From contig NZ_FOSB01000010.1 in assembly GCF_900114165.1 (NCBI RefSeq), positions 1 to 64,000 of the forward strand: a stretch of DNA of 64,000 nt, given 5' to 3'. Origin of the DNA: Halobacillus dabanensis (GTDB lineage: Bacteria > Bacillota > Bacilli > Bacillales > Halobacillaceae). A model generated the notes under the pieces. The model saw only the letters and a program-made list of their open reading frames with translations. It had not been told where the DNA came from and searched no databases. Of the stretch, positions 45,105 through 55,439 are shown piece after piece. The translations under genes and the position numbers were made by a program. Position 1 is the first letter of the stretch. Every line of letters begins with the position of its first letter.

Positions 45105-45374
45105 ATGGATAGCAATATGGTCATATCATTCGCAAAAGAAGGAATTTATACAGTCCTCCTCATCTCTGGCCCTTTATTGATTTTAGCACTTGCTATTGGG
45201 CTGATTGTGAGTATTTTTCAGGCCACCACACAAATCCAGGAACAAACATTAGCTTTCATCCCTAAAATCGTGGCTGTCATGATTGGATTAATTGTATTCG
45301 GACCCTGGATGCTCACGAACATGGTTGAATTTACAGCAAATATCTTCAATAACTTGAATGTGTTGGTGGGTTAA
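45105..45374 (+). CDS. fliQ: Flagellar export gate protein FliQ
   Basis: FliQ is a small two-helix membrane protein of the export gate. Both hydrophobic segments are plain (about residues 15-38 and 50-75), with the conserved GLIVSIFQATTQIQEQTLAFIPKIVAV between them. It has 89 residues and a ribosome binding site of AGGAGG. Confidence 0.96.
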   Translation: MDSNMVISFAKEGIYTVLLISGPLLILALAIGLIVSIFQATTQIQEQTLAFIPKIVAVMIGLIVFGPWMLTNMVEFTANIFNNLNVLVG

Positions 45375-45377
45375 CAG

Positions 45378-46154
45378 ATGCTAGACTCCATCAACTTGGC
45401 TAATGTGCCAGCATTTTTGCTCATACTTGTCCGAGTTACGTCTTTTTTTGTAACATTGCCTCTCTTTTCTTATCGGACAGTGCCGACCAGACATAAAGTG
45501 GCGTTCAGTTTTTTTCTTGCTGCTATCATGTACTTTACCGTTCCGACACCGGAACTTGTTATCGACAGTGAGTACTTTTTATTGATATTTAAGGAAATGG
45601 CTGTCGGCATCGGGGTAGGATTGCTTGCCTACATTATGCTTGCAGCCATTCAAATCGCTGGCGGCTTCATTGATTTTCAAATGGGATTTGCAATCGCTAA
45701 CGTCATTGATCCGCAGACAGGGGCGCAGAGCCCTTTGATCGGTCAATACTTATATATCATTACACTTTTATTCATCTTAGCGGTCGATGGACACCATTTA
45801 ATGATCGATGGGGTATTTTACAGTTACGAATTGATTGCTATTGATCAGTTTCTTCCTTTAAGGGATGACGATTGGATCGAATATGTCCTTCAATCATTCA
45901 ACCAAATGTTTATTATCGCTTTTTTAATGGCGACACCTATTGTCGGTTGTTTGTTTCTCGTAGACGTCGCTTTAGGGATCATTGCTCGAACGGTGCCCCA
46001 GTTGAATGTCTTCGTCGTAGGTTTACCTTTAAAAATCTTTGTCGCTTTGGCTGTACTCGTGATTGCGATGACTTTTTATATTATGTTGATTCAAAACTTA
46101 TTTGAAACGATGCTGTCTACCATGCGTGGACTGATGCAACTATTCGGAGGTTGA
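45378..46154 (+). CDS. fliR: Flagellar export gate protein FliR
   Basis: FliR completes the FliPQR export gate complex. It contains about six membrane segments with RVTSFFVTLPLFSYRTVPTRHKVAFSFFLA near the start and GGFIDFQMGFAIANVIDPQTGAQSPLIGQYLYI and LNVFVVGLPLKI later. The length is 258 residues. It starts three bases after fliQ. Confidence 0.96.
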   Translation: MLDSINLANVPAFLLILVRVTSFFVTLPLFSYRTVPTRHKVAFSFFLAAIMYFTVPTPELVIDSEYFLLIFKEMAVGIGVGLLAYIMLAAIQIAGGFIDFQMGFAIANVIDPQTGAQSPLIGQYLYIITLLFILAVDGHHLMIDGVFYSYELIAIDQFLPLRDDDWIEYVLQSFNQMFIIAFLMATPIVGCLFLVDVALGIIARTVPQLNVFVVGLPLKIFVALAVLVIAMTFYIMLIQNLFETMLSTMRGLMQLFGG

Positions 46155-46158
46155 GAAA

Positions 46159-47244
46159 ATGGCGGGCATGAGGCTTGATCTCCAGTTTTTTGCTGCAGAT
46201 GAAAAAACGGAAAAAGCGACACCGAAAAAACGCCAGGATACACGTAAAAAGGGACAAGTTCCTAAAAGTCAAGATGTTAATACAGGTTTTTTATTGATCA
46301 TGGTTTTCGGAACGTTATTTCTCCTCGGAGGATATATGGGAGGCACGATGGAAGGTATGTATCGAGTTGCTTTCAGTGAATATATCCATAGAGATTTGAC
46401 AGAAGAACTAACCCATTCCATGTTTGTTGAAATGACTGTCGAGATATCAAAGATCATTGCACCAATTATGGGAGTCGCCCTCATCGCAGGTATCGCCTCC
46501 AACCTTTTGCAGGTCGGAATCATGTTTACAGGGGAACCATTGAAAATGGATCTGAAAAAACTAGATCCAATCAAAGGTGCTAAACGGATCTTTTCTGCCC
46601 GCGCTTTGGTTGAATTGTTCAAATCACTATTGAAGATCAGTTTTGTGGGTGTCATTACTTTTTCAATTATTTGGGTTAACAAAGATCAAATGATGATGAT
46701 GTCCCAAAAGTCTGTTCAAGTTGCTCTTTCATTTTTCGGGACTATTACAATCGTTATGGGTTTGGCGTCGGCACTTGCCTTACTTTTGTTGTCCGTATTG
46801 GATTATACATATCAAAAATACGACCATGAGAAAAACATACGAATGTCAAAAAAAGATATTAAAGATGAGCATAAGAACATTGAAGGAGATCCCCAGATCA
46901 AAGCGAAAATCAAGGAAAAGCAACGGCAAATGTCAGCTTCACGGATGATGAGTGAAGTTCCGGATGCTGATGTAGTTATTACCAATCCTACTCACTATGC
47001 CATCGCCATCAAATATGATGAAACAAAATCCTCTGCTCCTTATGTTGTTGCTATGGGGGTTGATTTCCTGGCATTGAAAATAAAAGAAGTAGCGAAGTCG
47101 AATGAGGTCGTTACTGTCGAAAACAGACCATTAGCAAGAGCTTTATATCAACACTCCGAGATCGATCAGCCGATTGATGAACAATTTTACAAAGCTGTAG
47201 CAGAAGTATTGGCATACGTGTATCAATTAGAGAAGAAAATGTAA
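46159..47244 (+). CDS. flhB: Flagellar export switch protein FlhB
   Basis: FlhB controls substrate switching in export. The N-terminus begins LDLQFFAADEKTEKATPKKRQDTRKKGQVPKSQDV, followed by four membrane segments (residues 30-210). The cytoplasmic domain has the autocleavage site in VVITNPTHYAIAIKYDE. The C-terminal VAEVLAYVYQLEKK end resembles the small protein encoded at 19580-19849. It has 361 residues. Confidence 0.97.
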   Translation: MAGMRLDLQFFAADEKTEKATPKKRQDTRKKGQVPKSQDVNTGFLLIMVFGTLFLLGGYMGGTMEGMYRVAFSEYIHRDLTEELTHSMFVEMTVEISKIIAPIMGVALIAGIASNLLQVGIMFTGEPLKMDLKKLDPIKGAKRIFSARALVELFKSLLKISFVGVITFSIIWVNKDQMMMMSQKSVQVALSFFGTITIVMGLASALALLLLSVLDYTYQKYDHEKNIRMSKKDIKDEHKNIEGDPQIKAKIKEKQRQMSASRMMSEVPDADVVITNPTHYAIAIKYDETKSSAPYVVAMGVDFLALKIKEVAKSNEVVTVENRPLARALYQHSEIDQPIDEQFYKAVAEVLAYVYQLEKKM

Positions 47245-47262
47245 GAGAAAGGAGGGGCCCTC

Positions 47263-49293
47263 ATGTCAGCGAGAGATTTATCAGTACTAATAGGAGTAAT
47301 TCTAATCATCGTTATGCTCGTCATACCATTGCCCGGGTGGCTCCTGAGTTTCTTTATTTTAGTCAACATTACATTAGCACTGATCGTCATCTTAGTGTCC
47401 ATGAATATGGATGAGGCGCTGAAGTTTGCTGTATTCCCCACTTTGCTGCTTCTATTGACATTATTCCGCTTAGGACTGAACGTATCGACTACACGTTCCA
47501 TTCTTTCCGAAGCGGAGGCAGGTGGCGTGATTGCAACTTTTGGAACCTTTGTTATTGGTGGAAATCCACTAGTCGGTTTTGTTGTATTCGTTATTTTAGT
47601 TATTATTCAATTTTTAGTCATCACGAAGGGTGCAGAGAGGGTTTCGGAAGTCGCTGCCCGATTCACCCTTGACGCGATGCCAGGGAAACAAATGAGTATC
47701 GACGCAGACTTGAATGCTGGAATGATCAACGAGCATCAAGCGAAAGAGCGACGGGAAAAAATAGAAAATGAAGCAGACTTTTATGGTGCCATGGATGGGG
47801 CGAGTAAATTCGTGAAAGGGGATGCCATTGCAGGGATTATCATTGTACTCATCAATATCATTTTCGGATTGATCATTGGAATGGTACAGATGGGGATGTC
47901 ATTCCCTGAGGCTATCGATACATATATGCGTTTGACAGTCGGTGACGGTCTTGTAAGTCAAATTCCAGCTTTACTTATTTCGACAGCAACTGGGATTGTC
48001 GTCACAAGAGTAGCTTCCCAAGGAAACTTGAGTACAGATGTCACAGATCAATTGTTAAGGTACCCAAAGCTTCTATATATCGCTGCTGCAACTATTTTCC
48101 TCCTCGGCTTAACACCTATACCGTTTTTCCTTACAACATTAATTGCATCTGTCCTGGCCTTTGGTGGCTATTGGTTATCCCAAAAGGCTGATGAACCGGA
48201 ATTCGAGGAACCGGAAGAAATGGACGAAGCGGAAAGTGATCAAATGAAATCACCTGAGAATGTTGTTAACTTGATCAGTATGGACCCGATTGAATTCGAA
48301 TTCGGATATGCTTTGATCCCTATTGCGGATACAAACCAGGGTGGAGACTTATTGGATCGTATTGTTATGATCAGGCGTCAATTGGCAATCGAATTAGGAA
48401 TTGTTATCCCTGTCGTACGTATCAGAGATAACATTCAGCTGAATCCGAACGAATACCGATTGAAAATAAAAGGGAATCAGGTCGCCCAGGGAGAACTTTT
48501 GCTCGACCACTTCCTGGCTATGAGTCCAGGAGATGATGAGGAAGGTATAGAAGGCATCGATACTCAGGAACCCGCTTTTGGTCTTCCGGCTAAATGGATT
48601 ACAGAAGAACAAAAAGATGAGGCAGAGTTGTCTGGCTATACGGTGGTGGATCCACCCTCTGTCGTTTCGACCCATATTACAGAAGTGATTAAGCAACAAG
48701 CTCATTCCCTTTTAGGAAGGCAGGAAACTCAACAATTGATTGATCACTTGAAAGAGTCCTATCCGATCCTCGTTGAAGAGGTAACACCAGAACCTTTGAG
48801 TGTCGGCGATGTCCAGAAGGTATTAGCTAAATTGCTGAGAGAAAACATATCGGTGAAAAATCTGCCCGTCATATTTGAAACCCTTGCAGATTTCGCGAAA
48901 ATGACCAATGATACCGAACTGTTAGCTGAATACGCTCGTCAATCTTTATCTGCTCAAATTACCAACCAATATAAGAAGGACCACCGGGTAAAAGTGATCA
49001 CAGTATCAGGTAAAGTGGAGAAAATCCTTGCAGACAACATCCAGCAGACAGAACATGGAAGCTTTTTGGCCCTTGACCCGGAAAATCAACAGACAATCAT
49101 CTCCGCTGTGGCTGAACAGGTAGAACAAATGTCGCTTCAGGAGGAAACAGCGATTCTTCTCTGCTCTCCTGCTGTAAGGATGTATATGAAACAATTGCTG
49201 GATCGCTTTTTGCCACAAGTGGTTGTGTTATCTTATAACGAACTTGAACCGAATGTGGAAGTCCAGAGTATAGGGGTGGTGAATGTAGCATGA
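47263..49293 (+). CDS. flhA: Flagellar export gate protein FlhA
   Basis: FlhA is the large nonameric export gate protein. Eight N-terminal membrane segments include the FHIPEP-family LFRLGLNVSTTRSIL and AERVSEVAARFTLDAMPGKQMSIDADLNAG. The cytoplasmic domain (residues 325-676) binds export chaperones and FliI. The ATG at 47263 follows AAGGAGG, and the last 4 bases overlap flhF. Confidence 0.97.
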   Translation: MSARDLSVLIGVILIIVMLVIPLPGWLLSFFILVNITLALIVILVSMNMDEALKFAVFPTLLLLLTLFRLGLNVSTTRSILSEAEAGGVIATFGTFVIGGNPLVGFVVFVILVIIQFLVITKGAERVSEVAARFTLDAMPGKQMSIDADLNAGMINEHQAKERREKIENEADFYGAMDGASKFVKGDAIAGIIIVLINIIFGLIIGMVQMGMSFPEAIDTYMRLTVGDGLVSQIPALLISTATGIVVTRVASQGNLSTDVTDQLLRYPKLLYIAAATIFLLGLTPIPFFLTTLIASVLAFGGYWLSQKADEPEFEEPEEMDEAESDQMKSPENVVNLISMDPIEFEFGYALIPIADTNQGGDLLDRIVMIRRQLAIELGIVIPVVRIRDNIQLNPNEYRLKIKGNQVAQGELLLDHFLAMSPGDDEEGIEGIDTQEPAFGLPAKWITEEQKDEAELSGYTVVDPPSVVSTHITEVIKQQAHSLLGRQETQQLIDHLKESYPILVEEVTPEPLSVGDVQKVLAKLLRENISVKNLPVIFETLADFAKMTNDTELLAEYARQSLSAQITNQYKKDHRVKVITVSGKVEKILADNIQQTEHGSFLALDPENQQTIISAVAEQVEQMSLQEETAILLCSPAVRMYMKQLLDRFLPQVVVLSYNELEPNVEVQSIGVVNVA

Positions 49294-50396
49294 AGGTGAA
49301 AAAAATCCAGGCGGATTCGATGCCTGAAGCAATGAAAAAAGTAAGAAGTGAATTGGGACCAGATGCTGTGATTTTGAACTCCAAGGTTACGAAAACGGGT
49401 GGATTCCTAGGGATGTTCAAAAGGGACCAGACAGAAGTAATTGCGGCTATCGACCCTGCGGATACGAAAGAGCCGGTCAAAGAAACTAAGACAACCAAAA
49501 AATCGATCGAAACATCCTACCACGCCCCACATGAAAATAAAGAGGTCATGAATGAACTGAGAAAAATGCGGGCTATATTAGAACACAAAGATCCCGCTTT
49601 CACCCCATTATATCAACAAGCGTATGATTATCTCGTTAACCAGGAAATAACCGAAGAACTCGCGCGCCTGGTTGTAGAAAATGTCCAGGGGAGACATTCG
49701 GATCTTGTTGATGTGGAAGAAGTAGAGAGGCTGGTCACCCTGGAATTGTATGAACAAATGAAGGAATGCCCTTTTGGAAAACCTTCTTTTGATAAAAAGT
49801 ACATCCACCTTGTAGGGCCTACGGGGGTCGGAAAGACAACTACGCTTGCAAAACTAGGAGCAGATGCTGCATTGAACCACCAATTACGGGTGGGGTTCAT
49901 AACAACAGACACGTACAGAATAGCTGCCATTGATCAATTGAAGACTTATGCGAAAATTCTCGATGTTCCTCTGGAGGTCGCTTATAGTTTGGAAGATTAC
50001 AAGAAAGCGAAAAACCGCTTTAAAGACTATGATCTTGTATTGGTAGACACGGCTGGTAGGAATTTCCGTGAGGCATCTTATGTGAAAGAATTGCAAAAGA
50101 CGATAGATTTTGACGAAGAATCCGATAATTTCCTTGTATTAGGGCTGACGAGTAAATTAACAGATATGAAAGACATTTTTCAACAGTTCAAGGAAATCCC
50201 GATTCATCAAATGATTTTCACAAAAGTAGATGAAACTTCCAAAAGTGGAAATGCCCTTAACATGGTTATGGAAAAGCGCACAGGGATCGCTTATCTGACA
50301 GACGGGCAAAATGTACCGGATGATATCAAGGAAACCACAGCAATGGGACTTGCACGAAAAGTGATGGAGGGGTTTAGGGATGAAAGATCAAGCTGA
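49290..50396 (+). CDS. flhF: Flagellar placement GTPase FlhF
   Basis: FlhF is an SRP-family GTPase that helps position flagella. An N-terminal basic B domain (about residues 1-80) is followed by the NG domain with [34 protein letters not shown] and TKVDETSKSGNAL. It has 368 residues. It overlaps flhA by 4 bases and flhG by 17. With Ffh and FtsY it completes the set of SRP GTPases in this window. Confidence 0.97.
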   Translation: MKVKKIQADSMPEAMKKVRSELGPDAVILNSKVTKTGGFLGMFKRDQTEVIAAIDPADTKEPVKETKTTKKSIETSYHAPHENKEVMNELRKMRAILEHKDPAFTPLYQQAYDYLVNQEITEELARLVVENVQGRHSDLVDVEEVERLVTLELYEQMKECPFGKPSFDKKYIHLVGPTGVGKTTTLAKLGADAALNHQLRVGFITTDTYRIAAIDQLKTYAKILDVPLEVAYSLEDYKKAKNRFKDYDLVLVDTAGRNFREASYVKELQKTIDFDEESDNFLVLGLTSKLTDMKDIFQQFKEIPIHQMIFTKVDETSKSGNALNMVMEKRTGIAYLTDGQNVPDDIKETTAMGLARKVMEGFRDERSS

Positions 50397-51237
50397 GCTC
50401 CTTCGGCATCGAATGAAAGAAAGGGAGCCTGCCAAACAAGCCAGGACTATTGCGATTGCTAGTGGTAAAGGAGGCGTGGGAAAATCGAATTTCTGCCTGA
50501 ACTTCGCCCTCCAACTGACAGCGCAACAGAAGCGAGTGCTGATCTTTGATTTGGACATTGGTATGGGGAACATCGACATATTGATGGGTAAGACACCCGC
50601 CCACACCTTTGTGGACTTATTTCGAGGGAATAAATCGATTCATGACATTATTGAATTAGGACCTGAATCCTTGTCCTACATAGCAGGCGGATCGGGATTG
50701 TCTCAAATTTTTCATTTGGATCACGAAAAGTTTCTCCATTTTCAAAAGGAATTCGAAAAGCTTATGAAATCTTATGATTACATATTGTTTGATATGGGGG
50801 CAGGGGCCACGGATGATAGCTTGAATTTCATTGCATCTGCCCAGGAAGCGATTGTCGTCACAACACCTGAACCCACATCCATCACAGATGGTTATGCGAT
50901 GATCAAACATCTTGTTAAAAAAGAAGAACAACTGCCAATCAGCGTACTTGTTAATCGATCATTACATGATAAAAGTGGGAGGCAAACATTTGAAAGGTTG
51001 CAAATGGTTGTCCGCAAGTTCCTTGGGACGGAGATCACTTTCTTAGGAACAATCCCGGACGATCGTGCCGTCCTCCAGGCTGTAAACAGACAAAAGCCGT
51101 TCGTCCTTGACCACCCCACAAGTAAAGCGAGTCGTTCGCTCAAGAATATAGCTGCTGAATATATTAAAGGGGATGTGGCACCAGATATTCCCGCATCATT
51201 TATGGAAAAATTAAAGAGATTTGTATTTGAGAGGTAA
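50380..51237 (+). CDS. flhG: MinD-like ATPase FlhG (YlxH)
   Basis: FlhG is a MinD-type ATPase that works with FlhF to set number and position of flagella. The deviant Walker A IASGKGGVGKSNFCLNFALQL is near residue 25, preceded by the basic N-terminal region (LLRHRMKEREP) that stimulates FlhF. Walker A' DLDIGMGNIDILMGK and Walker B YILFDMGAGATDDSL are also present. It has 285 residues and is embedded between flhF and cheB. Confidence 0.96.
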   Translation: MKDQAELLRHRMKEREPAKQARTIAIASGKGGVGKSNFCLNFALQLTAQQKRVLIFDLDIGMGNIDILMGKTPAHTFVDLFRGNKSIHDIIELGPESLSYIAGGSGLSQIFHLDHEKFLHFQKEFEKLMKSYDYILFDMGAGATDDSLNFIASAQEAIVVTTPEPTSITDGYAMIKHLVKKEEQLPISVLVNRSLHDKSGRQTFERLQMVVRKFLGTEITFLGTIPDDRAVLQAVNRQKPFVLDHPTSKASRSLKNIAAEYIKGDVAPDIPASFMEKLKRFVFER

Positions 51238-51241
51238 ATAG

Positions 51242-52294
51242 ATGAAGAAGGTTAGCGTACTTATTGTTGATGACTCTGCATTCATGAGGCGGATTTTGTC
51301 AGATATTTTAAAAAAGGATCACCGTATAGAAGTTGTCGGAACAGCGCGCAATGGCAAAGATTGTTTAGAAAAAATCCATACATTGAACCCTGATGTCATC
51401 ACCTTAGATATTGAAATGCCAGTGATGGATGGTTTAGAAGCATTGAGCATCATAATGGAAAACCATCCAAGGCCCGTTGTCATGGTGTCCAGCCTCACGA
51501 AAGAGGGCGCGGAAAGTACAGTGAAAGCTGTGAGTCTTGGTGCCGTAGATTTCATCCAAAAACCATCAGGGTCCATTTCACTTGATATGAAAACGGTGGA
51601 ACAGGATGTAGTCCGTAAAGTACTCGTCGCAGGGGAAGCAAATGTAAACGTGCATAAAGGGAAGCCGGTGGGTGAAAAAGTGTCGGTCCCTGATGGTGTG
51701 AGAAATCAAGGGAACCTTGTTGCGATAGGAACATCCACCGGAGGCCCTAGAGCCTTACAACAAGTTTTGACTACCTTGCCTGGAAATCTCCCAGCCCCTA
51801 TTGTGATCGTGCAGCATATGCCCGAAGGTTTTACCAAGTCCTTATCGGAACGGCTGAATCGTCTCTCTGAAATTACAATCAAAGAAGGGGAGCACATGGA
51901 GGAGCTTCAGAACGGGATTGCCTATATTGCCCCAGGTGGTTCGCATATGCAGGTGATCCAAGGAGAAGGGGGGTTGTTCATTCATTTGGATAAAACAGCA
52001 CCCATCAATGGACACCGTCCTTCTGTGAATCGTTTACTTCAATCTTTATCCCATTTGAATAATGTTTCCATCACTTCCGTCATTATGACAGGAATGGGAG
52101 CGGATGGACTTGAGGGATTGATAGAGTTGAAACATAGGATGGTACAAACATACAGTATCGCAGAATCGAAGGAGTCTTGTGTTGTGTATGGAATGCCTAA
52201 AGCCGTTGTTAAGTCCGGTCTTGCTGATAAAGTGCTGGAATTAGAACAAATAAGTCAAAGTATCGTTCAATCGCTTCACATTAGAAGGAGGTAG
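51242..52294 (+). CDS. cheB: Chemotaxis protein-glutamate methylesterase CheB
   Basis: CheB removes methyl groups from chemoreceptors and also deamidates glutamine. The receiver domain has the phosphorylated Asp56 in TLDIEMPVMDG. The C-terminal methylesterase has Ser in GTSTGGPRAL, His in IVQHMPEGFT and Asp in MTGMGADGLEG. It has 350 residues. It starts four bases after flhG. Confidence 0.97.
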   Translation: MKKVSVLIVDDSAFMRRILSDILKKDHRIEVVGTARNGKDCLEKIHTLNPDVITLDIEMPVMDGLEALSIIMENHPRPVVMVSSLTKEGAESTVKAVSLGAVDFIQKPSGSISLDMKTVEQDVVRKVLVAGEANVNVHKGKPVGEKVSVPDGVRNQGNLVAIGTSTGGPRALQQVLTTLPGNLPAPIVIVQHMPEGFTKSLSERLNRLSEITIKEGEHMEELQNGIAYIAPGGSHMQVIQGEGGLFIHLDKTAPINGHRPSVNRLLQSLSHLNNVSITSVIMTGMGADGLEGLIELKHRMVQTYSIAESKESCVVYGMPKAVVKSGLADKVLELEQISQSIVQSLHIRRR

Positions 52295-52298
52295 AAAT

Positions 52299-54311
52299 GT
52301 GGAAACTAATCAATATTTAGAAGTTTTCATCGACGAAAGTAAAGAACACTTGCAAACAATTAATGATCATCTTTTAGTGCTTGAAAAAAACCCCCAGGAT
52401 TTGACGATTGTGAATGAGATTTTCCGATCAGCCCATACCCTTAAAGGGATGTCTGCGACAATGGGGTACCAGGACTTATCCAATTTAACTCATAAGATGG
52501 AAAACGTATTGGATGCTGTCAGAAACGAACAAGTGAAAGTAGACGGAGAGATGCTGGATGTCGTGTTTGATTCTGTTGACGACTTAGAAGCGATGGTCAT
52601 TGATATATCGGAAGGAGGATCAGGAGAAAGGAATGTAGAAAGGGTCGTCCAGCTGCTTCAGACCATTGAAAATGGAGAAGCACTTTCATCTATTGCCCCT
52701 CCTGACGATGGTAAAACTTCAGAAGGAACACCTGTTCAAATCCAGTTGGATGAATTCACATCTTCTATCCTTGCACAATCTAGTGAACTCGGCAAAAACA
52801 ATCTACATATTAAAGTTACATTGAGAGAAGATTGTCTCTTGAGAGCAGCTCGTGTTTATATGGTATTTGAAATTTTGGAACAAGCCGGTGAGGTGGTTCA
52901 AGCGCAGCCGCCGGTAGACCAATTAGAGAATGAGGAGTTCGAAAGCACCTTTCATGTTCTGTTAGTGACAGATGAGTCTAGCGAGGAGCTGGAAAATAAA
53001 ATCAACAAAGTTTCAGAGATAGAGAGCGTCGTCGCCGCTCCATATGAAATGGGAGAACCCCAAAAGCAGGAAAAAAACCAAGTGAATGATGAACCCGTCG
53101 CCCCTCAAAACGGAGAAACCAGGACGAAGAATCCGAACGAGGAAAAAGAAACCAAACAGGTGGGCAATAAAACCATCCGGATTAATATTGATCGGTTAGA
53201 TGCTTTAATGAACCTTTTTGAAGAGTTGGTCATTGATCGAGGACGTTTGGAGCAGATATCGGAGGATTTGCAGCATACCGAATTGAGAGAAACGGTGGAG
53301 AGGATGTCGAGAATTTCCGGAGATTTACAGAGCATCATTTTAAACATGCGCATGGTCCCTGTAGAGCAGGTCTTTAACAGATTTCCAAGAATGGTTCGTC
53401 AACTTTCGCGGGATTTGAATAAAAAAATCGACCTCCATGTCGTAGGGGCGGAGACGGAACTTGACCGGACAGTGATCGATGAGATTGGAGACCCTCTGGT
53501 TCACCTGATTCGTAATGCGCTGGATCATGGAATTGAAAGTCCCGAAGAACGAGAGGCGAAAGGAAAGCCAGCCACAGGTAAGTTGGAGCTGAAAGCATAC
53601 CACAGCGGGAATCATGTATTTATAGAGATTTCCGATGACGGTGGAGGAATTAATCGCGATAAAGTGGTCCAAAAGGCGGTAGCAAATCAAGTCGTTACAG
53701 AAGAACAAGCAGCAACGATGACGGATTCTCAAGTCTATGACCTTATTATGGAAAGCGGTTTTTCTACAGCAGACTCTATTTCCGATGTATCTGGACGAGG
53801 TGTGGGGCTTGATGTCGTAAAAAATACGATTGAATCGCTCGGCGGGAACATAACTGTGGACTCCCAGCCAGGGCATGGAAGTATTTTTTCCATTCAATTG
53901 CCTCTGACATTGTCTATTATATCTGTGATGCTCGTAGAGGTGCAGAAGGAAAAATACGCGATTCCTTTATCTTCAATCATCGAAACAGCAATCGTCAAGA
54001 AAGAAGATATCATGCATGCACATAACAAGAAAGTGATTGATTTCAGAGGGAAAGTCGTCCCGCTAGTATCCTTGATGGATGTCCTCGATGTACCGGAAGA
54101 ATTGGAAGAAGAGGAATACTATTCTGTGGTCATCGTAAGAAAAGGGGATAAGATGGCAGCTCTAATTGTCAATTCCTTTATTGGACAACAAGAAGTCGTA
54201 TTGAAATCCCTGGGCGATTATCTCTCTGGGGCGTTTGCCATCTCCGGAGCGACAATTCTTGGTGATGGGCAAGTTGCTTTAATACTAGACAGTAATGCAC
54301 TGATCAAATAA
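52299..54311 (+). CDS. cheA: Chemotaxis histidine kinase CheA
   Basis: CheA is the chemotaxis kinase. The P1 phosphotransfer domain has His46 in FRSAHTLKGMSATMGY; P2 follows (about residues 155-260); the dimerisation domain is near 295-360; the ATPase domain carries LIRNALDHGIE, DDGGGI, and GRGVGLDVV; and a C-terminal CheW-like domain ends the 670 residues. The GTG start at 52299 has GGAGG upstream, and an overlapping out-of-frame ATG at 52297 is not used. Confidence 0.97.
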   Translation: METNQYLEVFIDESKEHLQTINDHLLVLEKNPQDLTIVNEIFRSAHTLKGMSATMGYQDLSNLTHKMENVLDAVRNEQVKVDGEMLDVVFDSVDDLEAMVIDISEGGSGERNVERVVQLLQTIENGEALSSIAPPDDGKTSEGTPVQIQLDEFTSSILAQSSELGKNNLHIKVTLREDCLLRAARVYMVFEILEQAGEVVQAQPPVDQLENEEFESTFHVLLVTDESSEELENKINKVSEIESVVAAPYEMGEPQKQEKNQVNDEPVAPQNGETRTKNPNEEKETKQVGNKTIRINIDRLDALMNLFEELVIDRGRLEQISEDLQHTELRETVERMSRISGDLQSIILNMRMVPVEQVFNRFPRMVRQLSRDLNKKIDLHVVGAETELDRTVIDEIGDPLVHLIRNALDHGIESPEEREAKGKPATGKLELKAYHSGNHVFIEISDDGGGINRDKVVQKAVANQVVTEEQAATMTDSQVYDLIMESGFSTADSISDVSGRGVGLDVVKNTIESLGGNITVDSQPGHGSIFSIQLPLTLSIISVMLVEVQKEKYAIPLSSIIETAIVKKEDIMHAHNKKVIDFRGKVVPLVSLMDVLDVPEELEEEEYYSVVIVRKGDKMAALIVNSFIGQQEVVLKSLGDYLSGAFAISGATILGDGQVALILDSNALIK

Positions 54312-54325
54312 TGGGAGGGGTAAAG

Positions 54326-54793
54326 TTGGGAGAAGAAATGAAGCAATTGAAAGTCATTGTTTTCCAAATTAAAGATGAAGAATATACAGTACCGGTAGAA
54401 CTGGTAGGTTCCATTGAACGGATGATGCCGATCACCCGTGTTCCAGGCACGAAAACCTATGTGAAAGGTGTAATGAATTTGAGAGGTGTGGTAACGCCAG
54501 TCATTGATCTTCGCGAAAGATTTGGTATCGATGAAACTGAAACCACAGACCAAACAAGAATTATTACCGTTACGATTAATGAAATGAATGTGGGACTCAT
54601 CGTTGATGCAGCAAACGATGTTTTGGATCTTGAAGAAGATAGTATTGAACCACCTCCGGAAGTAGTAGGAACAATGGAAGCGGAATATATCCAGGGGGTT
54701 GCTAAATTAGAGCAACGGTTATTCATCTTACTCAACCTGGAAAAAGTCCTTTCAAAAGAGGACGTCCATGAGTTGAAAAAAGTCTATGTGTGA
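54326..54793 (+). CDS. cheW: Chemotaxis coupling protein CheW
   Basis: CheW links CheA to the receptors. The product shows the CheW fold with VIVFQIKDEEYTVPVELVGSIERMMPITRVPG and VKGVMNLRGVVTPVIDLRERFGI. The TTG at 54326 lies 5 bases after GGGAGGGG and gives 155 residues, close to B. subtilis CheW; ATGs at 54311 and 54338 are also in frame. The stop overlaps cheC. Confidence 0.94.
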   Translation: MGEEMKQLKVIVFQIKDEEYTVPVELVGSIERMMPITRVPGTKTYVKGVMNLRGVVTPVIDLRERFGIDETETTDQTRIITVTINEMNVGLIVDAANDVLDLEEDSIEPPPEVVGTMEAEYIQGVAKLEQRLFILLNLEKVLSKEDVHELKKVYV

Positions 54794-55439
54794 GGAGAAC
54801 AGTTTTCATGGAAACTTCGGCCCCGTACAGTTTGATGTATTAAAAGAGATCGGTAACATCGGGGCTGGGCATGCGGCGACATCATTATCGACGCTTTTGA
54901 ATGAAAAAATTGAAATGCATGTCCCGGGTGTGGAGATTGTTGATTTTGACGAAGTGATGGAACTAGCGGGAGGTGCGGACAAAGAAGTCGTTAGTATTTA
55001 TCAAAGAATTGGCGGGGATGCTCCAGGAAGTATGTTCTTTGTCCTTACCCCTCCACACGCGGATCGGTTTGTCCAACGGTTGACGGGTACGCCACAAGGA
55101 GAGACAGGAGCAGAGATTGACCCTGAAATGTCTATATCCGCTCTTCAGGAACTTGGGAATATATTGTCGGGTGCCTATTTAACGGCACTCAGTGATTTTA
55201 CCAAACTGGATCTTTCACCAACCGTCCCTTTTTTAGCTCAGGATCTAGTTGGGGCTATATTGAGTGTGGGGTTGATCGAACTTTCGCAGGTCAGCGATCA
55301 AGCGATCGTTATTAAAACTTCTCTAATGGAAGGAGAAGGGGATCAGAAAGAGTTCATAGAAGGGCAGTTTTTCCTTTTCCCCGATCCTCTCTCCTATAAA
55401 AAGATATTTACTGCGATGGGAGTCCTTCATGGTGATTAA
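54786..55439 (+). CDS. cheC: CheY-P phosphatase CheC
   Basis: CheC dephosphorylates CheY and interacts with CheD. Both phosphatase motifs are present: FDVLKEIGNIGAGHAATSL and SALQELGNILSGAYLTAL, each with its Glu and Asn. It has 217 residues. The ATG at 54786 is the only nearby in-frame start and overlaps cheW by 8 bases, but it has a poor Shine-Dalgarno, so it probably depends on cheW translation. Confidence 0.94.
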   Translation: MCEENSFHGNFGPVQFDVLKEIGNIGAGHAATSLSTLLNEKIEMHVPGVEIVDFDEVMELAGGADKEVVSIYQRIGGDAPGSMFFVLTPPHADRFVQRLTGTPQGETGAEIDPEMSISALQELGNILSGAYLTALSDFTKLDLSPTVPFLAQDLVGAILSVGLIELSQVSDQAIVIKTSLMEGEGDQKEFIEGQFFLFPDPLSYKKIFTAMGVLHGD